This document shows positions 22,333-35,324 of a DNA stretch of 64,000 nucleotides, piece by piece; the stretch's first letter is position 1; each line of letters begins with the position of its first letter. The DNA lies in assembly GCA_037367405.1 (NCBI GenBank), contig JAZKJV010005536.1, positions 434,001 to 498,000 on the forward strand, given 5' to 3'. This DNA is from Ottelia alismoides. Its lineage: Eukaryota > Streptophyta > Magnoliopsida > Alismatales > Hydrocharitaceae. A program made the translations under genes and the position numbers. The notes under the pieces are model-generated. The model was not told the origin of the DNA, did not search any database, and was given only the letters and a program-made list of their open reading frames with translations.

Positions 22333-25300
22333 TGATGAAGCGGCCCAAGTGACACAGGTTAGGGAATCAAATAATCAAAGCGGATCACAAGGCCAATGCT
22401 CAATCAAGAAAAAGAGAGAACCACACAATAAAATAGATAAATCAATCAAAGCACAAAAATATCAGTGGTCTCCGCTATTTATTTTAACCTGGTATAGCAA
22501 CTAGGGTCGAACACAAGGAGCACGAGAAATCTAACGAAATAGCCGGTTTTCAGGATATAACATGCATATTATTATTGATTTTTAATTTTGCATTTTTTTT
22601 AGAATTTTTAGTTAAGGGACAAATACAAGCTAATAAGGAAACTATGCACACAAGCAAGCCCTTTTAATTTTTATTCAGAACTAAAATGTTCAAAAATTAG
22701 GAATAAAAACATATTTGGCTTTTTCAAATATTAAGGTATTTTTGGTAATTTTCTGGGGGTTTTCTATTGTTTTGGAATTTTATAAAAATAATACAAGGGC
22801 AAAAAATCCAACCAGTGCACAACCAGGACAATATTGCAAATTAAAAATAATTAAACTACCCTAATGTCGTGGTTATGAAATTTATGATAAAATATATAAA
22901 AAGTGCTACAAACAGAAACCAAAATTGTTTTTTTATTTTTTTATAATTTTATATGATTTTTATAAGTTTTTAGTTCTTTTGTAAATTTTAGGGTTTTCAA
23001 GAGGGTTTTCAAAACAAATCTGGTACAGAAGATAAAGCACACAAAATACACAATCAGGAATTTTTATAGATTTTTTAAAGGGATTTTTCAAAATTTTATG
23101 TATTTTCTAAATTAGACAAAACACTTTTTTCAATTTTTGATTTTTAGATAATAAAATACAACACTAAAGTAATCCCAAAAAGTACAATAAATATTACGTG
23201 TTAGTAGGAGCTAACAGTAATTTTTATAAAATTTTTGGACTAAATTGTTATTTATTTAATTAAAAACAAGATACACAGATTGAAGGGACCTACTTGCAAT
23301 TAAAATAAAGTTTACAGGCTAGGAATTATTGCCGATGAAAAGCTTAGGGCCAAGAAAGCAAAATGTCCAGAGAATAAATGCACATGCTCATTAAACAATG
23401 CATAGGGGTATAAGTGCAAATATCAGAAAGTTTTCACTCAAAACATAACATAAGTAAAATCAGGGGAATAAGATGCAAATACACCAGAAAAGCACGTGGT
23501 ATGCCATGTGAGTTCACATAAACCAAACTAAAGTGCAAATACTAAAAGTAACAAGGGTCCACTTGCAAAATATCCAAACTATTTTAAACCATGATAAATA
23601 TTTATAGGACTATCTAAAAAACATAAAATATAGAGGGGGCTAAGAATAATTTACCCCTTATTAAATGCGATTCAACGACCGATGGTGCTCCAATTATGGA
23701 TGGACGACTGAGATGCACGGATACCTCTTCAGCGATGGATGGCAGAGATGAGATCCTCAGATGGATCCTACGGTCAGGGGGCCTCCCGATGATGAACGAC
23801 TGCGGTTAGAATTGGGAGGAGGCCGGATCGAATGACGGAGAAGAGGCCTGAACGAACGGGGAAGAACTCACCGGAGGAGATTTTCAATCGGCAATTGCAT
23901 ACTGGTCCGACGTCCTCGTGAGTTGTTGAGATGAGGAACTCGTCGGCGAAGGTGCTCCGCAACTGCTAGTTGGCTCAGAAGGGCCCAGGACCAAGAAAGG
24001 GGTCTTGGGGAGTCGTGGTGTTTCTGGAGCTTCCTTGGACTATCCGAGACTCACAGATGAAGTCTGGTCGCGTTTCAGGGTAGGAGAAAGGTTTTGATCG
24101 GAGATGATGCTCCGGCCAAGGTTAGAGCGCACCGTTATCAGAAACAAAGGTGGAGTGTGGATGGGCCAGATCGCGCGCTAGATGAGGGAATGACCTGTAA
24201 GGGACTCCAACTCGATGGCTGGAGTAATATTGGGGTCGCAGAGCATGATGAAGAAGCGAGGGGAGGTCGGAGCGAGGCGAAGTAAGGTCGACACATGGTA
24301 AAACATAGTAAGAGTAGGTCATCATTGGAGGGGCTCTGTTTCTCGGAAAACTGGTCGATTCAATGGGAAATAAGAGATAAAGGAGGTATCTGAGGATGGA
24401 GGAAGATGCCTGGGAGTGTGGACGACAGTCCACGGGGTAGTGGCCTCGATAGTCGGTGATTGCTGGAGGCTTAGTTCCTCACAGCGGAGCTGAGGGGTTT
24501 CCTTACCGGACCTGGGGGCTTCATGCTCCAAAAGGGGTGCCTCACCCTCTCTCTCACTCACTGTCACTCTGGAAAAGATGGACGGGTACGTAGGAGGTGG
24601 TGGCGCAACCAAAGGTGTTGGAAAAGGGAGGAGAGGGGCAAGATATATAGTGCTCCAGGATAGATAAAGAGGAGGTGTGGCCCGAAAATCGAGGCACGGA
24701 TCGAGGAGGAAAGAAGCGGGCGAAGATTAGGGATCCACACTCTCGATTCGGGGCGAAGGATCGGGTGGAATGGTGGTCGGTTCGGATCGCTAAAAATGGG
24801 AGAAAATCCGGCAAAACCCGATTTGGCGAAAGATAAGAGGGGGGGACCAATTGCCTAGGTCAACAATCCAAGGTGGCCCAATCAAAAGGGGCTTCGGATA
24901 CAGGCAAAAGACGCTACATGACAAAATAAGGGTAAAAATAAAGATAATTAAATTAAAAATTATAAATGAGTTTAAATTAAAAAATGAATAAAATGGAAAA
25001 TGTTTATTATTTTTCAAGGAGTTTTTTGTGATTTTTAATTATTTTTATAGAAAAATAAATTAGTGTATATATAATATATAATATTATATATATGTATAAT
25101 ATACTTATATATCATGTACAAATATTTTTAATTTGTTATTTTTATGCAAATACCCTAATTTTGTATTTTATTTATATTCAACATATTTTAAAGAGTACAA
25201 AGTAATTTTTATTTTATTTTTATGAGTTATTTACATATATAGAATTAATTGTAAATGTGATGTATATGCAGGTGTCTTGTACACTTGAAAGGAGGATTTT

Positions 25301-25709
25301 ATTTTCAATTTTTATTTTTATTTAATGCTTTTTATTTTGTTTTTATTATTATTTCTAGAAATATATGTAAGGAGGTAAAAATAATAATTTAATTTTATTT
25401 TGTCAAAAATAATTATCTACAAATATAGGTAGTATGTACACTACAAAGCAGACCCTATCTCTCTCTACTTGTTTTATTTTGCGATCAGGTCAAGGCTTGA
25501 CCTTCTCTTAGGGTTCGTATCACTCTGCATTTATTCTAAATACCTCCTTCCTTTTTATTTTCCTTTATTCATTTATTTTTGCACATAAACATGCTAATTA
25601 TGCAGTATTAACAAATGCATGTTGAATGCTATGTTATTGTATTTACATGCTGCTTTGCTAAGATAAACAACTAAAATAAAAGAATAGAGTGGGAATCAGG
25701 AATTCATCA
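22333..25709 (-). repeat. Element B 5' LTR
   Basis: A 3377 bp LTR with TGATGAAG...TTCATCA ends, homologous over its whole length to 8729-12126. It has the same AT-GC-AT composition and a conserved candidate TATA box (24643-24650, minus strand). Confidence 0.92.
24643..24650 (-). promoter_or_regulatory. Candidate TATA box, element B 5' LTR
   Basis: CTATATAT on the minus strand, conserved with 11051-11058 of the other LTR. Likely promoter of the genomic transcript, by position only. Confidence 0.45.
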
Positions 25710-27891
25710 AGAACTCCTGAAGAACTCGCCCAAGTCTATACGCTACTATGTGCTGCTCTGACCTCCTCGCGTACCTCCAGTTGGCTCTAGACGTTCCTAT
25801 TGCTGCTTCGAAGCTCCTGGATGGCTCAAAATGGCTCAAGACCCCTGGACGGGTTCCGATGAGGCTCGAGACCTGGGAGGTAGTTTCCTACTTTGAGGAA
25901 TCCTTAGGGGAGGTTTTCTCCTTCTGTTTCCTACAGGTTTAGACTCACGACAAAAAGTAGAAGCTTCATGAAGCTTTAGGTGGGTGGAAGGAGTATAGGT
26001 GATGCAGGACGAGGTCTTACGACATACGATGAAGAAGGAAGATTCGATCTCCAAATCTTTGCGAGATCTGGGTGTCTAGAGGTGCTGGGGAGAAGGGGAG
26101 ATGATGTTAAAGGAGATGAGGATGTTGGAGCAGATGGAGAACGATCAAGTATGTCAGGACAAGGTGGCGGAGTTGGAGCTCGGAAAGGGAATTTTTGGAT
26201 TTTTGCGAAGTATCAAGCGAATTCAGATGCGATGAAGACTAAAGCTAAGCTACTGCTATGCTACTGTATGAAAAGAGCGAGAAAAGGAGAAGCTTACCAG
26301 GTAAGAACCCATGAAGCAGGGCTTCTGGTGGAGATGGCGGCGGAGCTCCGAATCGACCTCAATTCGACACCCCTTTTCTCGTTGTACCACCGGGGAGAAG
26401 GTTGCTGTCTCCAAGCTCTTTGATCATATCTTGGGTTAGGGTTTAGGAGGCGGAAGAGGGATCAAAGATTGAAGGATGGTAGAAGAGGTGTTTTATACAG
26501 ACGTGGGTTCAATCGAGGATCAAGCTGGATTCAGAGGGTCTAGGATTGAGAAATCGATGGAGCGTGAAAGTGTGTCAATCGAGGCACAAAAGTCGATGAG
26601 GAATTGACCTAAATGGATGTAAGAATAGGGCTCCAAAAATTAAGGAAATCAAGGTGGCAAGTGACCCGACACAGAAGACCTTCGGGGGTAAGGAGTTGAC
26701 CGAGGTCAGCTCTGACTCGCACCCCATTGGTCCACGCGGGCGCACTAGTGGACAAAATAGGCTGGAAAAATACAAATAAATGAAAATAAAATATTAATGT
26801 TTTTAAAATTTTTGGTTAAAATATAAAAAATGTTTATTGCTAGTGTAGAATTTAATCCGATTTTTATTTATTTTTACAACTTAATTTATTACAAGTTACT
26901 TTTTAAGGGTTCATTTATACGTATATTGACATATGTTTTGCCTATTTTATTTTATTTTGTATTTTATATTTTATTAATTTATAAACTCAAACTGTATAAT
27001 TACAACTTATTTAAATATACATAAATATATTTTTATTTTATTTTTTGATATAATATGCACATTTAAATAAATATGGGTATTAATTACATAGGTATAAATA
27101 TTATATATTCATCTATGTATTTTGTGTACTATTTTTATCGTATTGTTTCTTTATGGTTTTACTTTATTCTAATTATGTACATATCCTATAAATAATATTT
27201 ACAAGATTATAAAATATAAAAATATAAAATTATAAAGAATAAATAAAATGAATATTTTTTCAGTTATATAGTACAATAGGGGTCCAAAACCTAACTTTTG
27301 CATCTCAATTCCAAATAAGTGAAACTACCTTAATTAAATACCTTATTAAAAGTTATATACAATTAAAGGTAATTTTGGCACATTTTGAGTCCATATGGAG
27401 AAGATATGGGTTTGGGAAGTTTGGGTTTTGACTTTTTATTTTGAGTATAAATAGTACACTGTGTATTATTTTGTGAAAAGTAAATTTTGTATTTTTCTTT
27501 GTATTATTTTACAACATTCATGTACAAAGCTTCTTTATTTGAGGTATAAATAATAAAAAATAAAATATGTCCCAAAAATACAATATTGAAGAATAAAAAT
27601 TAGGGTTTTATTGATGTTTTTGGTCTTTATCTCCACCTACTTTATTCCTTGTCGACCCAGTCATCAAGATTTCTAGGTCTATGGGTTTAGGGTCATAAAA
27701 TACCTTTGGCATTTTATTTCTTTTTTTCTTTATTCTTTTATTTTGGCTTTAAACCATGCATTTTACACAATATTTATACCAAAAATAATGAATGTTAATT
27801 TCTGCAAAATAATGATATATACATGCAGTTAACTAGGGTTTAAAGACCAAAAACGAAAGAATAAAGGTGATGAAATGTACATTTATCAACA
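25710..27891 (-). repeat. Element A 5' LTR, second segment
   Basis: Continuation of the LTR broken by B. It starts with the right copy of the AGAAC duplication, runs through a GC-rich core (25.7-26.7 kb) and an AT-rich tail that aligns with 480-1614, and ends TATCAACA at 27891. The first segment is 7159-8728. Confidence 0.85.
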
Positions 27892-28290
27892 GTTCATCAA
27901 ACTGCTGACTTTCGGCATCATTATCATTTGAACCGAATGCATGACTGAAATCTGGTATTGAAACATCTTTGACCATTTGTGCAAACAAATTCTTAGGATT
28001 ATGACCTAACTCAGTATCATAATTCTTCCTCTATCCATGTTCATACCATCTTGTATATCAATTGACGAAATCGTTTTTACACAAGTGCTCTGCAACAACG
28101 TGTCGGGAAGACTTCTTCTTGAGATCGTACCTCTTATAGGGACAAATAATTTTCCTTCTCTGTCAACAATCCCTAATCCTTGAGCATAAGCCAATTGAAG
28201 GAAACCTTCCACTCAATGTAGGAATATAATATCTCTCTCACAGACCCATTAGAATCCAAACGATCGTACATCCAAGCACATGCATGGTCC
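27892..28290 (-). pseudogene. CACTA (En/Spm) transposase N-terminal remnant
   Basis: On the minus strand an ATG near 28281 opens MDHACAWMYDRLDSNG, resembling the transposase-associated domain at the start of CACTA TNP2 proteins (W-M-Y...R...G). After stops and frame changes the frame resumes near 27.99 kb as NLFAQMVKDVSIPDF with an acidic tail, fitting the region that follows in TNP2. It is cut at 27891 by the end of element A, which seems to have inserted here. TNP2 would bind and cut element ends. The relic is non-functional and the assignment is from motif style only. Confidence 0.5.
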
Positions 28291-28479
28291 ATCGCTTAAC
28301 ATATACCATGATAAGAATTTGAGCTATATTAAACCACCAATAGTGAAACTCTCCCGCATAAGCCACATTCATCTCTTATATTATCCAAATTCATCTCCTA
28401 CATACCCACACTTACACGCAAACACCTATATCCATTTACATAAACTTAAGGGGAGATGAGCAAAGAACATTTTAATTTA

Positions 28480-28722
28480 GGGATTTTCACCCCATGAACC
28501 TTAGAAACTTGTTGAATTTCCTCTATGACCTTTTGCACAACATAATTACCCATCGACCATGTAAATTATCCTGAGAACCTCCACGAGATTCAAACAGATT
28601 AACTGTAGGGTTCACGGGGTAAGAGTTAACAAGTTTATGTGATCGAGGGGGGAAATTATGTTGTTTCAAAGGCCGAGAAGGTAATTTAAAAAGTTTATAG
28701 GGTTCGTGGGGGGTGAAAATAC
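28480..28722. mobile_element. Mutator-type MITE (243 bp foldback)
   Basis: Flanked by an exact 9 bp duplication TTTAATTTA (28471-28479 and 28723-28731). The ends are inverted repeats: GGGATTTTCACCCC on the left, GTATTTTCACCCCCC as the complement on the right. Homology of the two arms extends inward (the CAACATAATT and TTCCTCT/ACCTTCT blocks), giving a long imperfect hairpin. A 9 bp duplication and long terminal repeats are typical of Mutator-like elements. Confidence 0.75.
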
Positions 28723-28749
28723 TTTAATTTATTTTTAGTTAGCCCATTC

Positions 28750-29020
28750 CTGATGATTTTGATGCAGGCATGATGTTGATATTCCTTGCATATAAGATTT
28801 GTTCTTTCATAAATTTTGGTAGCACAACCACACGACTCTATAATATAAATCATAAATTGACCTTTTAAAGTTTAATAAGACATCAAAAATGTGTTAATTT
28901 ACCTTTAAAATACCAATTTGGTATATCGAAGAGGAATGTAGTTATCATGTTGAATTTTATCATTGAACAAATCTTATGTACAAGGAATATCAACATTATG
29001 CCTATGCCAAGATAATCAAG
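28750..29020. mobile_element. Foldback MITE, second copy type
   Basis: An imperfect inverted repeat with arms ~28750-28817 and ~28951-29020 sharing ATGTTGATATTCCTTG and TAAGATTTGTTC. A 130 bp AT-rich centre lies between. The sequence is unrelated to the MITE directly to its left. I could not settle terminal bases or a duplication, so the family is unassigned. Confidence 0.65.
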
Positions 29021-29035
29021 GACTCCCTTAGTCGG

Positions 29036-29704
29036 GACCTTCAACTAAGGAAAGTTAACATGCACATCATAATATACAAAAACCTTAATCATGTATATAC
29101 ATGTGTTTTATATACATGATTGGATAAGATATATGAATATTGCGATATGCATATTAACCTGGCATTGGACTCATTAACTGATTTACTACCTAAGTAAAAA
29201 AAAGTTTTGTACATCTAACATGTATCTATTTTGTGCAACCATTCCCTCCCTCCACTTAGCTCTCTTATGAAAATTTTTGGATATCATTGATGCTCAAAAT
29301 TGACCAAATTATATCTTTCAGTCGTAAAAAACAATCTTACATTCCCACATAGATACCCATACATGCTCATATACTCACCCATGCATAAAAGGTCACACAA
29401 ATAGATACTCACATTCATGGTACCAGACCCACATTCATGCTTATACATACCCAAATACAAAAACACTCACATTCATGCTTACATGAATGCCCATACAGAT
29501 ACCCACAAATGTGATACCCATGTACTTACATAACTACGTACCGATATACCTCCATACACTTTTAAACATGTGCACATACCTATATGCACCCTTACAAACC
29601 AACATGCATACTCATATACCTCACACACTTACATATATACCCACATATCTCCCACATGCATGTTTATATGTGGCACCCATGTAGCATCACTCACCTCCAT
29701 ACCT

Positions 29705-29756
<52 letters not shown>

Positions 29757-30164
29757 TGCCACTCACTTACAACATCCTCACATCATATACGTACTTACAT
29801 AGCTATTTGCTTACACACCAACATATATACTCACGTTCATCCTAGCCTACCCATATACATACTCTTTTTACACTGCATAACTATATACTTAGAAACACAA
29901 TCACAAACAAATATAACAAATGCATGCATACATCCCCATTATTTAATATTGGGTATTTGAATTTGCTTTCACTTTTTTGTCATCTTTATTAGGTTCTTTA
30001 ATTATCTTGGGAATTTTATAAGATGTCTCACTAGACGAGAGAGTGACATTGCTCGAATGTAACAACACCTGAGTTAAGTTAGTTTTGATATGGCCCAATT
30101 TGGTATATTGACCTAACCTATTGTGCCCCTACCCTGATACCTACAAAATAAACATAAAGAGTTG
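29036..30164. other. Intergenic, low-complexity
   Basis: No gene seen. From about 29330 to 29870 the DNA is a degenerate mix of ACCCATA / CATAC / ACATGC words. The open frames there (29487-29845) are by-products of this. It contains the CA repeat listed separately. Confidence 0.6.
29709..29750. repeat. (CA)21 microsatellite
   Basis: 42 uninterrupted bases of CA dinucleotide inside a wider C/A/T-rich stretch. Confidence 0.97.
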
Positions 30165-32510
30165 TGTGGTGGTGTCATGAGGGCATTTCTTAGCTTGTAA
30201 AACTAAGACCTTGGTGTTGAACGGGGCTTCTAATCTACCAATCGAACAAGCTAGGTTAATAATCGATGTGTCGACCAAAGCATCAATCAAATAATAAATA
30301 ACCCACAATAGATAGATAAATCAAATGTACATGTAAGTTAAAATTTAAAATTTATTATAACTCTACATAACTTTGAAAGTAGATAGAGTGTCGAACTCAG
30401 GGAGCAAAATAGAAGGGTAGGTAATTATTAGTAATTATTTCTAATTAATAATAATTATTTTTTTCTTTTTCAATTTTTTCTTATTTTATGTGGTGTTTTA
30501 ATTATATTTAATTTTTATATTTTTTTATATTTTATAATTTTTAAATTTATAATTTGAATTTTGATTTTAATTTTTAAATTTTGACTTTCTTTTTTTTTTC
30601 AAAAAAAATATAATTATATATAATAATATAGATGATATAGATATTATAAGTAATATATAGTGCTTAGAGGTAATATATCTATTTAAATTTATAAATAATT
30701 CAAAATATATTTATATTTTAGAAAATAAAATGTTTTGTGGTTTTATATTTTTCTCTATTTTGGTAATTTTTATTTAATTTTTCTAAATTTTATGGATTTT
30801 TAAAGTTGTAAAATATACTAAACAATGAATAAAATAAATATCCAAGATTGTTTTAGGTTTAGTAAATATGAATAAGTCCAAAAGAAACATAAAACTATTT
30901 TTAATGTATAGTATATACAATAAGAAAAAAACCATAAATAGAAAGATATATTTTAGGGATTTTAGACAATTTTGTTGATTTTTATATTTTGTGATATTTA
31001 GGTTTTATATTTTGTATTTTTTAGTGATTACTTGATTTGCATTAGAATATAAAATAATATAGATAATATAATTTTTTGGAATTTTAGAAAAGATTTTATA
31101 ATTTTTATGGATTTTTATATTTAGATAAGAAATAAAAGCATGTTTTTATATTTTTAGAAACTAGGAAAATAAAATACCAACATAAAATTATGCAAGATCA
31201 AGCATGGTATCATGCAGTTAATATACTTTTACTATAATTTTTAGGGCAATAAAAATAATTAAAATGACAGATATACACAAAATAATAATGTTGCAGAAAC
31301 GGGGACATGTTTGCAATTTTAATAAACTAAATATACATTTAGGAACTTTTCTAGAAACCATAGGGTTACACTTGCAAAACGTAAAGCTCCTCACATGTCG
31401 CTATACGTGAGGCGGAAAGACTAAAGTGAAATAAAAAGAAAGTGTGAGGCCCTACTTACAAATGTTACTAAAAATATCACACACAAATTTGTATTTACAT
31501 AACTATAGAAAAATACAAAAAGTGTGTGTGGGAGTTGTGCAATATAACTAGGAGGTCCTCATGCTTAGCGTGTGCGACCTGGATGTACGGTCCTTGGTGT
31601 GCCACGCCGCACCACATAAATCCAACGACGAAGGAGCATACTTCATTTCATTTTAAATGGAGGGCCTAGATTAGATCTAGGACTCCCTCTCGATTGGGCG
31701 ACGATGAATATCGGAGGAAGAACAAGCTTCCCGATCTTTTTCGATCGCTAATTGCTCGGGCTGCTGGTGATCTCTGGCCACGCTGACCAACTCCTCTTCT
31801 TCCTCGGGACTTCCAGCAGTTGCAGGAGGTGTCACAGAGGTCCAGGTCTCATCGGAGGGGACCTAAAAGGCATCGTCATATCAGACGACTTGGGGACTAA
31901 GTTCTTCACTTGATACTGCTTCCAGATAGTTCTCTAGAGCATATCTCCTACACAAAAAGGTCAATGGGCTCGAGAGATATGCTCTTGACCAAAAATCAAA
32001 GCTGATTGCATAGAGAGATGCTGAACATGGATCTCCGACGAGGTGGTGGTTGATGGAGATCTAATTCCTTGATTATTGAAGAATTGAGGAGAATTGGATG
32101 AGGAATTTGATAGAGTAATGAAAGGTAAAGAATATAGTGACATTTGATGAGTCGATATAGTTGAAGGGACATCAAAGAACAATGGTCGGAGCTGAAGGAT
32201 CCGGCGAACTTCGATTGACTAAATTACGCTAAGTAAAAAGAAATCATGCTAAACTAATGACTATACTATGATAAGAAAGAAAATTGCAACCTAATAACTA
32301 CTTAAACTAGTAGCTTGATCGGGATTACCTAGAGCAGATGACCTTCGCCAGAGCTGAAACCTGATGATGGTGGATCGCTTCTTCGGCAACCTTTGTCCAC
32401 GTTGACACCTGTCGGAGCTAGTTTCTATCACTAGGAAGCTCAATGGTGTAAGGTATTGGGGTTACATGTAGTGAAGAAGGATCAAAAAGTCAAAGGAAGC
32501 TCAAGCTTCT

Positions 32511-32519
32511 TATTTATAG
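32511..32519 (-). promoter_or_regulatory. Candidate TATA box, solo LTR E
   Basis: CTATAAATA on the minus strand in the GC-rich core, a good match to a plant TATA box. Activity is not shown. Confidence 0.4.
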
Positions 32520-33124
32520 ACATGGCGAGTGAGGTTGCTTGGAGGATAAATTGCGTAAGGGAAAGAAATGGTTGGTGAACCCTAAGGCGATGGCCTGGTA
32601 GAGGGACATGGGGTGAGAAGGAATGGTGAAGGGCTCGAGGTTGGAGGAGTGGAGGAAAGTGGAGTAGAAATTGGAGAAGAGAGGGGATGTAGAGAGTATG
32701 GGTGGGTCGAACATGAAGGGAGAGTGTTGACCAAGGGGTCAACATTCCCTGGCGCCTTATTGGTCCACGTAGACTAGATAAGACACAACAATAAATTAAA
32801 ATGTGTGTGAATTCAATAAAAAATAGTAAATAATTTTATTAATAAAAACTTAAAACATGAAAAATATTTATTATTTTTCAAACTATTTTTATGTGATGTT
32901 TTTTTATTTTTATAATATTATTTTGTGAGATGGTAATTTTTACATGTATTAATATAGGTATATTTACCTAAATTTTACATCTTTAATTTTTTTTGTATTT
33001 TGTACTTATTATCATACTTACATATTTTATATATTTATAATATTATTATATACATATTTACATATTTTTGTTATATTTTAAATACGGATTTACACATGTA
33101 AATAAATATACGTATATATATTAT

Positions 33125-33435
33125 GGGTAAAATGGGGTTGCCCCAGTGGGGAGCTAACTTGGCTCCCCTGCCCCATTTTCCCCATATATATTTTTATTTT
33201 TTTTGAATTTGTGGAATATCATTATTATATCTCTATATTATGTCCCCCAAATTTCGTGCGAAACAAAGACTTCTACGGCTATCTTGATGAAGCTCGTAGG
33301 AGACTTTATTTCTCACAAAACATGAATGGCATACTATGGATACAATGATTTTCACAGATTTATTTTTCAAAAAAATATAGGAAAAATGGGGCAGGGGGAG
33401 CCAATCTAGCTCCCCCAAGGCAGCTCCATTTTCCC
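33125..33435. mobile_element. Mutator-type MITE in solo LTR E (311 bp)
   Basis: Flanked by an exact 10 bp duplication TATATATTAT (33115-33124 and 33436-33445). The terminal inverted repeats are ~75 bp with ends GGGTAAAATGG / CCATTTTCCC, carrying the paired block GGGGAGCTAACTTGGCTCCCC / GGGAGCCAATCTAGCTCCCC. Duplication length and long repeats point to a Mutator-derived MITE. A lone related arm lies at 43511-43548. Confidence 0.85.
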
Positions 33436-34256
33436 TATATATTATAGGTGTAGTACACTTTTTATTAGAATGTATTATTTATATTAGTTTTATTTTCAAT
33501 ATTTTAGTTTTTCTTATATTTAAATATATTTTAAATAATATATAAAATTATTTAAAAACAAAAGTATAGTAAACTCTAAATAATAAATTATATTAATATT
33601 TTATATAGCTATACAGTACAATAGTACCACAGAAAGCCAGTTTTTATATTTAAACTCGATTTTTAACGAAACCTCCTTAATCGGATATATAATTTCTTTT
33701 GAAACACAATGGAGGTGAATTTTGTTCCATTGGAGTTCATATGGAGTAGATATTGTTCTATTAAGTTTGGTTTGTGGCTTTTTTATATGTATGTACAAGT
33801 TACACTGTGCATTATTTTTATTGCTATTATTTTTTAATTTTCTTTGTAGTATTATGCCCAAGTTTCGTGTTGAAAACTTTTATTATTTGTGGTATGCAAT
33901 GTAAAGAATAAAATAGTGCAAACTAGGTATTTACATAGTATAAAATTAGGATTTTTGAACAATATATTAGCCCTTATTCCCCCTACTTATTCATGGTCGA
34001 CCAAGTCAATATTAACTTGGTATGGAGGTTTAGGGTCATTCGGTATCGTTGATACTTCATTTATTTTTCTTTTCTTTTTTATTATGTGATTTTGGATTTA
34101 AATACATGTATTAATGTAATAATTAAAGACTAATTATATATTCATATGAATGTTAATTTGTATAAATTATTGATATTTACAAGTTTTTTGCTATATATTT
34201 AAAGTCAAAATAGAAGAATAAAGGTAGATGAATGGCTATTAAGCACCCGACAGTTG

Positions 34257-35100
34257 TGAAAATTTTTAAAAATATCACTTCCCAAGATTTGTTGCACACT
34301 CCATTTTTTGTGCAGGGTCACACTTAACCTAGTATGGAAGGACACACATGAGTGAATGAGATTTTATGCGATTTCGTGCAATACCTAAGTGCATTCTACA
34401 TGCTGGGCCTATCTAACAAAGATATAATATATATTTATGTTCTAATTTTTTGTGATTGCATCGCAAATGAATTGAGGTCATTGGGTTCAAATTAACACTA
34501 TCAATCACATGAGCATTGAAATTATAATGTAAACTAACACATATAAAATAATATACACAAACATGCCCACACAAGCCCACTTATACTCAAATAATAACAA
34601 GTACACTATAATACACTAACACATACAAATGCATTTCTAACACACATATTACAACAACTCAACATAAATCACATTTGAAAATGCTATTTAATCCATCATC
34701 TTTCTTAGGTATTTCAAAATACACCTACAAAGCATATAAAAGAATACATACAAATTGAAACACAACCATTAATCAACATAAAATAATGATGGCAACGAAA
34801 GAGAAGAGGTATACTGACGAGTGAGGAGGAGAGGCTCGCTATTCGTCGATGGAAGTAAGGAGATGGAGGAGGACCTCTCATGAGAAGAGATGGCGAAGAA
34901 GATGTGGCTGCAGGGCACACGACTGACGGAGGAGAGGAGTAGAGGAGGAGTTCGGGGTAGACGGAGGAGGAGATGTTGTCGATGGATGGTGGAGGGAGGA
35001 GGAGAGGTGTCACTGATGGTGGAAGGAGCAGGAGGTCAGGGGTGGGAGGCTAGTGCCTGGGCGTCCAAATGAGAAAGAGAAGGGAAACTAGGTTCTTTTC
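34257..35100. other. Unassigned sequence left of CACTA terminus
   Basis: AT-rich to 34790, then a purine-rich GAGGAGG-type stretch (34800-35080) whose open frames (34714-35013 minus, 34890-35072 plus) look compositional. It may be interior of a CACTA element ending at 35324. Confidence 0.4.
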
Positions 35101-35159
35101 TTAAATATTTATAAGACAATGAAACTACATATACAACTACAAGTAGTCACAATATGCTA

Positions 35160-35324
35160 CGACGAACCTGTGTGGTCGCATATGAAGAATGAAAATGCCC
35201 GCTTCTTTTTTTGTGGTCGCATATTTAGAGATACGACTACTAGTAGTAAGTTTGTGCTCGTATTATAAATCCACAACTAGTGGTCACATATGTGTGGTAG
35301 CAAATGACAAGATTTCTTGTAGTG
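35160..35324 (-). mobile_element. CACTA element terminus
   Basis: The plus strand ends TTTCTTGTAGTG at 35313-35324, which is CACTACAAGAAA read on the minus strand, the canonical CACTA terminus. Next to it are subterminal repeats TGTGGTCGCATAT (35171, 35212) and the variant TGGTCACATATGTG (35281), typical of such ends. The opposite terminus was not found. Orientation agrees with the TNP2 remnant at 27.9-28.3 kb. Confidence 0.75.

Larger units (their letters stand above)
8729..25709 (-). mobile_element. Element B: near-complete Athila-type Ty3/gypsy retrotransposon
   Basis: A 16,981 bp element read on the minus strand: 5' LTR 22333-25709, primer site ~22310-22329, gag ~18.8-20.67 kb, protease ~17.6-18.2 kb, reverse transcriptase, RNase H and integrase from 17.36 down to 14.25 kb, a 2.1 kb non-coding 3' region, a polypurine tract and 3' LTR 8729-12126. 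The 5 bp flanking duplication AGAAC is exact. The Athila assignment rests on the tRNA-Asp-like primer site, the LRSG motif at the gag-pol junction, the pol motif style and the long LTRs. All coding domains hold stops or frameshifts, so the copy is dead. It splits the 5' LTR of element A and is therefore younger than A. Confidence 0.92.
30165..34252 (-). mobile_element. Element E: solo LTR of an A-like Athila family
   Basis: It opens TGTGGTGG and ends CCCGACA, with GTTG on both sides (30161-30164 and 34253-34256). No primer site, polypurine tract or interior follows. Its internal order matches A's LTR: AAATTTATTATA and GTCGAACTCAGGGAG near the start, a GC-rich core at 31.5-32.8 kb, then an AT-rich tail with the same late landmarks (33970-34060 versus 1340-1430). 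Without the inserted MITE and its duplication it is about 3.77 kb, against 3.75 kb for A's LTR. The likely origin is recombination between two LTRs. Orientation is inferred from A. Confidence 0.8.

Noticed and set aside
29487..29845. Overlapping open frames with His/Thr repeats
   Set aside because: They are translations of the CA/ACATAC low-complexity stretch.
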